DNA from: Candidatus Hodarchaeota archaeon
Lineage (GTDB): Archaea > Asgardarchaeota > Heimdallarchaeia > Hodarchaeales > YT1-057
Assembly (NCBI GenBank): GCA_016839955.1
Contig: JAEOTI010000675.1
Coordinates: forward strand, 1-9,943
Direction: 5' to 3'
Length of the DNA stretch: 9,943 nt
The translations under genes were made by a program, and so were the position numbers. This document shows positions 6,963 to 9,943 of this stretch, in pieces (the stretch's first letter is position 1; each line of letters opens with the position of its first letter). Below the pieces are notes generated by a model, which worked only from the letters and a program-made list of their open reading frames with translations, searched no databases and was not told the DNA's origin.

Positions 6963-7511
6963 TTATTGAGGAGTAAATGCATGCTTTTTTGTCCATTCCT
7001 TTGCTGTTTGAAAGTATAAATCAAAATTTTTAAGCATTTGTTCTCCTGCTTCTTTGTTAAAGGGATCTCTTGGATCTACTAGGTATTCAGGGAACTCTCC
7101 TTCAGTAGGAAAGACATCTAGCATCATTTCAAGGTGTTCAACGACAGATGGAAGAGTAATGGTCTCCTTCCAACCTCCTGGTTTTCCTGCATTATTCCAA
7201 TTAATCAAGCTTAAACATACATTAGAACCCCATTTCCATCGCATATCCCCAATAGCGAGGTTTGCATGCCATATTGGTGTCCTAAAATTAATAATTGGTG
7301 GTTTAAAGGGATATTCAGACGGTAGGTCAATTGTTACTTTCCAAGATCCCCCTTCATATGGTGTTCCTTTTTTACCAGAGATGATTAACTCATATTTTGA
7401 TAAATCTCTGTCAATTAATTTCCAGGAAACGCTACTACGACCTGGTGGATAGGATTTTAACATTGCTTTGAATTCTGATCGTAGTCGTGTAGAATGAAGG
7501 TCTTGAGTCAT
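6963..7511 (-). CDS. E2-like ubiquitin-conjugating enzyme
   Basis: A 182-residue UBC-fold protein; it would accept the modifier from the E1 and pass it on to a lysine. Typical UBC landmarks run in order: basic N-terminal helix, GTPYEGGSWKVTIDLP (49-64), YPFKPPIINF (67-76), WHAN (81-84), SNVCLSLINW with catalytic Cys99, then the Trp114-containing segment and a long C-terminal helix region ending about 178. Two departures stand out: the usual HPN triad reads HAN (82-84), and seven extra residues (AIGDMRWKWGS region) sit between that triad and the Cys (15 positions against the usual 8). A longer loop also follows the helix near 133-150. Start: ATG at 7511, with AGGGAGA (7522-7528) at a normal distance. 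It is 28 bp behind the JAMM gene, so probably the same operon. UFC1-type E2s lack these motifs, so this is the canonical ubiquitin type. Confidence 0.92.
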   Translation of the reverse strand: MTQDLHSTRLRSEFKAMLKSYPPGRSSVSWKLIDRDLSKYELIISGKKGTPYEGGSWKVTIDLPSEYPFKPPIINFRTPIWHANLAIGDMRWKWGSNVCLSLINWNNAGKPGGWKETITLPSVVEHLEMMLDVFPTEGEFPEYLVDPRDPFNKEAGEQMLKNFDLYFQTAKEWTKKHAFTPQ

Positions 7512-7539
7512 AACTTGAGATTCTCCCTAATATTTAACC

Positions 7540-8046
7540 TTAATTTTCTGTTATAGACCACTCTAAACTCTCATACTTGCTGTTAAACCAATTTTCTGGA
7601 TTTATAACCCGAAAAATAGCCAAAAATTTTGTATTTGGCTCTTTTTCTAAGTAAGGATCAAGTACAATAGCGATTGCTCTTGGATACCTTAGTTGGAAAG
7701 CCAGACAATGAGTTTCAATATCTGTGCTACTAAGAAATACTCCCCAAGAAGGATGTGAATGATACCATCCAATAATAAATTCACCTTTCTCGTCATCAAG
7801 ATCTATCCATTCATAAAATGAAAATTGCCAGTCCTGAAGCTCTACAAAAGAAGAGCTACCTTCCGAAAGAGGGATTATTCTCTCAACTTTGAGATTTTTA
7901 CTACTTATTTCACATCCTACCAATAGTCCCAGAACTTCTTTTCGTTCGTCTGAGAACGCTGAGGCATGGGCTATCATATCTGCAACAGCGGTGTTTTGAA
8001 GAACTACATGGGCCCTATTATCTATCTTTGTGGATTCTAATGACAT
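7540..8046 (-). CDS. Rpn11-like JAMM/MPN+ deubiquitinase
   Basis: A 168-residue zinc metalloprotease of the JAMM family, made of the MPN+ core alone (eukaryotic Rpn11 is much longer). The catalytic set is complete: Glu37 in EVLGLLVG, and GWYHSHPSWGVFLSSTD (93-109) giving His96, His98, Ser106 and Asp109. That block is almost identical to the Rpn11 sequence as I remember it, including the GWYHSHP start. It would cut the isopeptide bond after the modifier's Gly-Gly, and could also remove the one extra residue from the precursor encoded divergently at 8201. Start: ATG at 8046, with GGGG (8055-8058) upstream and a good TATA-like box at 8089-8100. It leads an operon with the E2. Sulfur-carrier (SAMP) systems also use JAMM enzymes, but they lack an E2. 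Confidence 0.94.
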   Translation of the reverse strand: MSLESTKIDNRAHVVLQNTAVADMIAHASAFSDERKEVLGLLVGCEISSKNLKVERIIPLSEGSSSFVELQDWQFSFYEWIDLDDEKGEFIIGWYHSHPSWGVFLSSTDIETHCLAFQLRYPRAIAIVLDPYLEKEPNTKFLAIFRVINPENWFNSKYESLEWSITEN

Positions 8047-8088
8047 TTTAAATACCCCTGTTCTTCAGGAAAGGTAATATCCGTGCAA

Positions 8089-8100
8089 TTTATTTTATAT
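8089..8100 (-). promoter_or_regulatory. TATA-like promoter element for the JAMM-E2 operon
   Basis: On the minus strand this reads ATATAAAATAAA, a good archaeal TATA match. It lies 43-54 bp upstream of the JAMM ATG, which would put the transcription start near 8065-8070 with a short leader carrying the GGGG ribosome-binding site. Called from sequence and spacing only. Confidence 0.5.
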
Positions 8101-8151
8101 GAGGACTTTTCTAAAAACTAATTTTTCACAGGAAGGATTAGTTTGGAAATT

Positions 8152-8160
8152 CTTAAAACC
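8152..8160 (+). promoter_or_regulatory. Weak TATA-like element for the ubiquitin-like gene
   Basis: CTTAAAACC is AT-rich and would place a start near 8180-8185, just before a possible ribosome-binding site (AAGAAGG, 8185-8191) ahead of the ATG at 8201. The match is poor and other placements are possible, including use of the 8089-8100 box in both directions. Confidence 0.25.
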
Positions 8161-8200
8161 TCTTTCTGAGGGGAATTAATACTAAAGAAGGTTTCTAGTT

Positions 8201-8500
8201 ATGACCTATGGCGATAATTCTTATGATGGTGATTTGGACGCTCCAACAATCAATTTACGATTTAAAGACCCACAATTACCTCCAGGCCGAAATACAAAAG
8301 CTGAAGTAGTTCGTTTAGATTGGACAATCCGGCAATTAATTGCAGCAGTTCGGGATATGTTCTCAATTCCGATAAATTTGCCCATTGCCTTACTCTATAA
8401 AGGAAGAAGACTTAATCCCGAAACTATGTTACAAGATTATACTCCTACTGAAAATGATTTATTTATGATTGTACCTGATCAAATAAAGGGTGGAACGTAA
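8201..8500 (+). CDS. Ubiquitin-like modifier precursor ending Gly-Gly-Thr
   Basis: A 99-residue protein with a beta-grasp (ubiquitin-like) pattern. A polar, acidic extension (residues 1-15) and a first strand (16-21) lead into a Pro-rich loop, a strand with EVVRLD, the helix TIRQLIAAVRDMFSI (42-56), then ALLYKGRRLNPETML (63-77), which matches the central strand and turn of ubiquitin (IFAGKQLEDGRTL), and LFMIVPDQ near the end. It closes with Lys-Gly-Gly-Thr, so Gly98 would become the active C-terminus once Thr99 is trimmed. Eukaryotic and Caldiarchaeum modifiers are likewise made as precursors. The start at ATG 8201 has AAGAAGG 9 bp upstream. Neighbours supply the matching E1, E2, JAMM protease and a candidate E3. 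Extra N-terminal residues relative to ubiquitin (76 aa) are the main oddity. No counterpart of the acceptor lysine pattern of ubiquitin can be read from the sequence. Confidence 0.9.
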   Translation: MTYGDNSYDGDLDAPTINLRFKDPQLPPGRNTKAEVVRLDWTIRQLIAAVRDMFSIPINLPIALLYKGRRLNPETMLQDYTPTENDLFMIVPDQIKGGT

Positions 8501-8515
8501 ATAAAACAAGATTTT

Positions 8516-9943
8516 TCAGTTCGATGCATTCTCAATTGTCTCTAAATTACCCTTACATTCAATACAAAAGAATGCGTCTACATCTTTGAGATCCTTAGTA
8601 CATGATTTACAAACCGCTGCTTGGCAAACGGCACATTTTGAAACAGGTTGTTTCGATTCTTGACAGATTGAACAGCGGGCTTCAATTGTCTCTTCATATC
8701 GGACTAATTTTCCATTGTCTATATCAATTCGAGCAGGTATAGCATTTGTTAAGATCATTTCAACAATTTCTTCTATTAAAGAATCTTCTGATTGCCCTGT
8801 GACAGTAGCAATCGCTGATAAAGGTATTTTTTCTCCGGTGCTTGTATCAAATATTTCTTTTACTTTTAATGAACTATTAGTCTGAGAATAGCTAGCTGGA
8901 AGTCTCCAACCTCTTTCTAAGGGGGAAAAACCACACAGGCGACATTTTTCGCTTGTTTGAAGCCCTTCGACCTCAACATAAGTCAGTCCACACGATGGAC
9001 ACATTCTTGGGAATTCAAGGATAAATTGACCAATGTTGTCACAAAAGGGACAGGATTTACTTTCTCGAGCTTCATAACAAGAAGCAAATACGACTCTACG
9101 ACAATTCATACATTCATAATATCGCAGAGGTGATTCTTCAAACATCAGTTGATCATATACAGTCCCATCAAGTTGACAGAAGATTTGTATTGCTTCTACT
9201 CCTATTACTTCTAGTCCTCGGTTTACCAATCGTAAACCCTGACTGTTTGCCATTATTTGAAGTAAATAAAAAGCAATTGTTGAAGTAATATCAAAAATAG
9301 AAGCAAAGGCGTTAATATCTATTGCTGATTTTAATCGATTCTTTATTTGATCTGTAGAAGGACTAAATATTCCTTTATTATCTATTTGTCCAATTTGTAT
9401 TATTGCTTGCAATTTTTGAAGAATATCTATTAGAACTTCGACAGAAATATGCAATTTTCTCGCTAGAGTTTCAGGGTTAAATGATTCAAGCACTAAAAGA
9501 AATTTTACAATTCGTTCTAGAATGCGAGGTAGAGAAAGAACCTGTTTGTTATCTGCTGAAAGTAGCGTTTCAAGGATTGCTTCTTGATGTAAATGATTAA
9601 GTAAATCCAATACTTGTGAGGATGACAATTTAAAGATATTTTGTACAAGTTGAAGCGATACACCTTTGTTACCCTTCTCAATTAATAAATTTCTTATAAA
9701 AGCTGAATAAACTTCGATAGCGCGAGGACTACGCAATATCAAGTCCCTGGAGATATTTGATGTAGTGTAAATCATATGATTCCGATCAATAAATCCTGAA
9801 ATATTCTCTTCTTCCGATAATAACATTAAAATAGATTCAATTCGATCTATTGACCAAGCAAGCTCTTGTATTACCTCCCACGCCAAGATTTTATCCGACC
9901 CTTTAATTTTGTTTAAGAGTTGTTGTTTAGCATTTTGAAAACT
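8516..9943 (-). CDS. Candidate E3: UFL1-like winged helices, zinc ribbons, PCI-like domain and RING-like finger (5' partial)
   Basis: The frame is open to the right edge; the only start candidate inside is a TTG at 9886, so the N-terminus probably lies outside. Numbering from 9886 (456 residues): residues 1-190 are helical with repeated winged-helix-like units; about 121-187 contains IDNKGIFS...RLKSAI, resembling the UFL1 (UFM1 E3 ligase) N-terminal region as I recall it. Two cysteine clusters follow (259/262 with 279/282, and 296/299 with 315/318), typical zinc ribbons. Residues 341-397 read like a PCI-type winged helix (IPLSAIATVTG...). The C-terminus has eight cysteines, 405/408/418/421/426/429/441/444, spaced as in a C4C4 RING finger such as CNOT4. 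A protein joining a RING-like finger to UFL1-like helices fits a ubiquitin ligase. Its position beside the modifier gene, convergent with a 15-bp gap, supports this. A zinc-binding regulator of another kind remains possible. Confidence 0.72.
   Translation of the reverse strand, partial: SFQNAKQQLLNKIKGSDKILAWEVIQELAWSIDRIESILMLLSEEENISGFIDRNHMIYTTSNISRDLILRSPRAIEVYSAFIRNLLIEKGNKGVSLQLVQNIFKLSSSQVLDLLNHLHQEAILETLLSADNKQVLSLPRILERIVKFLLVLESFNPETLARKLHISVEVLIDILQKLQAIIQIGQIDNKGIFSPSTDQIKNRLKSAIDINAFASIFDITSTIAFYLLQIMANSQGLRLVNRGLEVIGVEAIQIFCQLDGTVYDQLMFEESPLRYYECMNCRRVVFASCYEARESKSCPFCDNIGQFILEFPRMCPSCGLTYVEVEGLQTSEKCRLCGFSPLERGWRLPASYSQTNSSLKVKEIFDTSTGEKIPLSAIATVTGQSEDSLIEEIVEMILTNAIPARIDIDNGKLVRYEETIEARCSICQESKQPVSKCAVCQAAVCKSCTKDLKDVDAFFCIECKGNLETIENASN

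Noticed and set aside
7054..7452. Plus-strand frame of 132 codons over the E2 gene
   Set aside because: Antisense to a canonical E2 with intact motifs; no domain is recognisable in it.
8201..8500. Calling the modifier UFM1-like because the E3 resembles UFL1
   Set aside because: UFM1 has a single C-terminal glycine before its tail, while this protein ends Gly-Gly-Thr, and the E2 is canonical UBC rather than UFC1-like.
3218..8500. Sulfur-carrier (SAMP/MoaD) interpretation of the E1, JAMM and beta-grasp trio
   Set aside because: Those systems lack an E2; here a canonical E2 and a RING-like protein are present and the E1 has a ubiquitin-fold C-terminus.
1..9943. tRNA, rRNA, CRISPR repeats, insertion sequences or phage genes
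   Set aside because: I saw no cloverleaf, repeat-spacer array, terminal inverted repeats or transposase/integrase motif on either strand; a covariance-model search was not possible.

Overview
This is AT-rich archaeal DNA. The organism is most likely an Asgard archaeon, possibly Heimdallarchaeia-like; a Caldiarchaeum/Aigarchaeota-type lineage is the main alternative. The assignment rests on gene content: an E1, an E2, an Rpn11-type JAMM protease, a diglycine ubiquitin-like protein and a RING-like/winged-helix candidate E3 all lie within about 6.7 kb. Among prokaryotes, eukaryote-like ubiquitin sets of this kind are known chiefly from those archaea. Genes are tightly packed on both strands, with several TTG/GTG starts and 10-40 bp gaps.

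Layout. Positions 1-279: a possible minus-strand membrane-protein fragment at the edge (1-114), then a non-coding stretch. 280-2686 (+): a zinc-ribbon CPBP/CAAX-type membrane protease overlapping an unrecognised 344-residue protein. 2698-3207: two small Lys-rich zinc-ribbon proteins, head to head. 3218-4423 (-): E1-like activating enzyme. 4475-6529 (+): membrane-anchor (OadG-like), biotin carrier and beta (OadB-like) subunits of a sodium-pumping decarboxylase. 6593-6922 (+): glutaredoxin-like protein. 6963-8046 (-): JAMM protease followed by E2, probably one operon. 8201-8500 (+): the ubiquitin-like modifier, divergent from the JAMM gene. 8516 to the right edge (-): a multidomain zinc protein, probably an E3, that runs off the window.

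How the parts fit. The modifier precursor ends Gly-Gly-Thr, so one residue would need trimming, plausibly by the Rpn11-like protease next door, which could also remove the modifier from targets. The E1 has a nucleotide-binding GxGGxG, zinc cysteines, a UBA2/UBA3-like catalytic Cys and a C-terminal ubiquitin-fold-like domain that would dock the E2. The E2 has its catalytic Cys but an altered HPN motif (HAN) and an insertion. The large edge protein combines UFL1-like winged helices, zinc ribbons, a PCI-like winged helix and a C4C4 RING-like finger. The sodium-pump and glutaredoxin genes lie between the E1 and the rest and look metabolically unrelated; the carboxyltransferase (alpha) subunit of the pump is not here.

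All family calls come from reading motifs and comparing them with remembered sequences; no database search was run.
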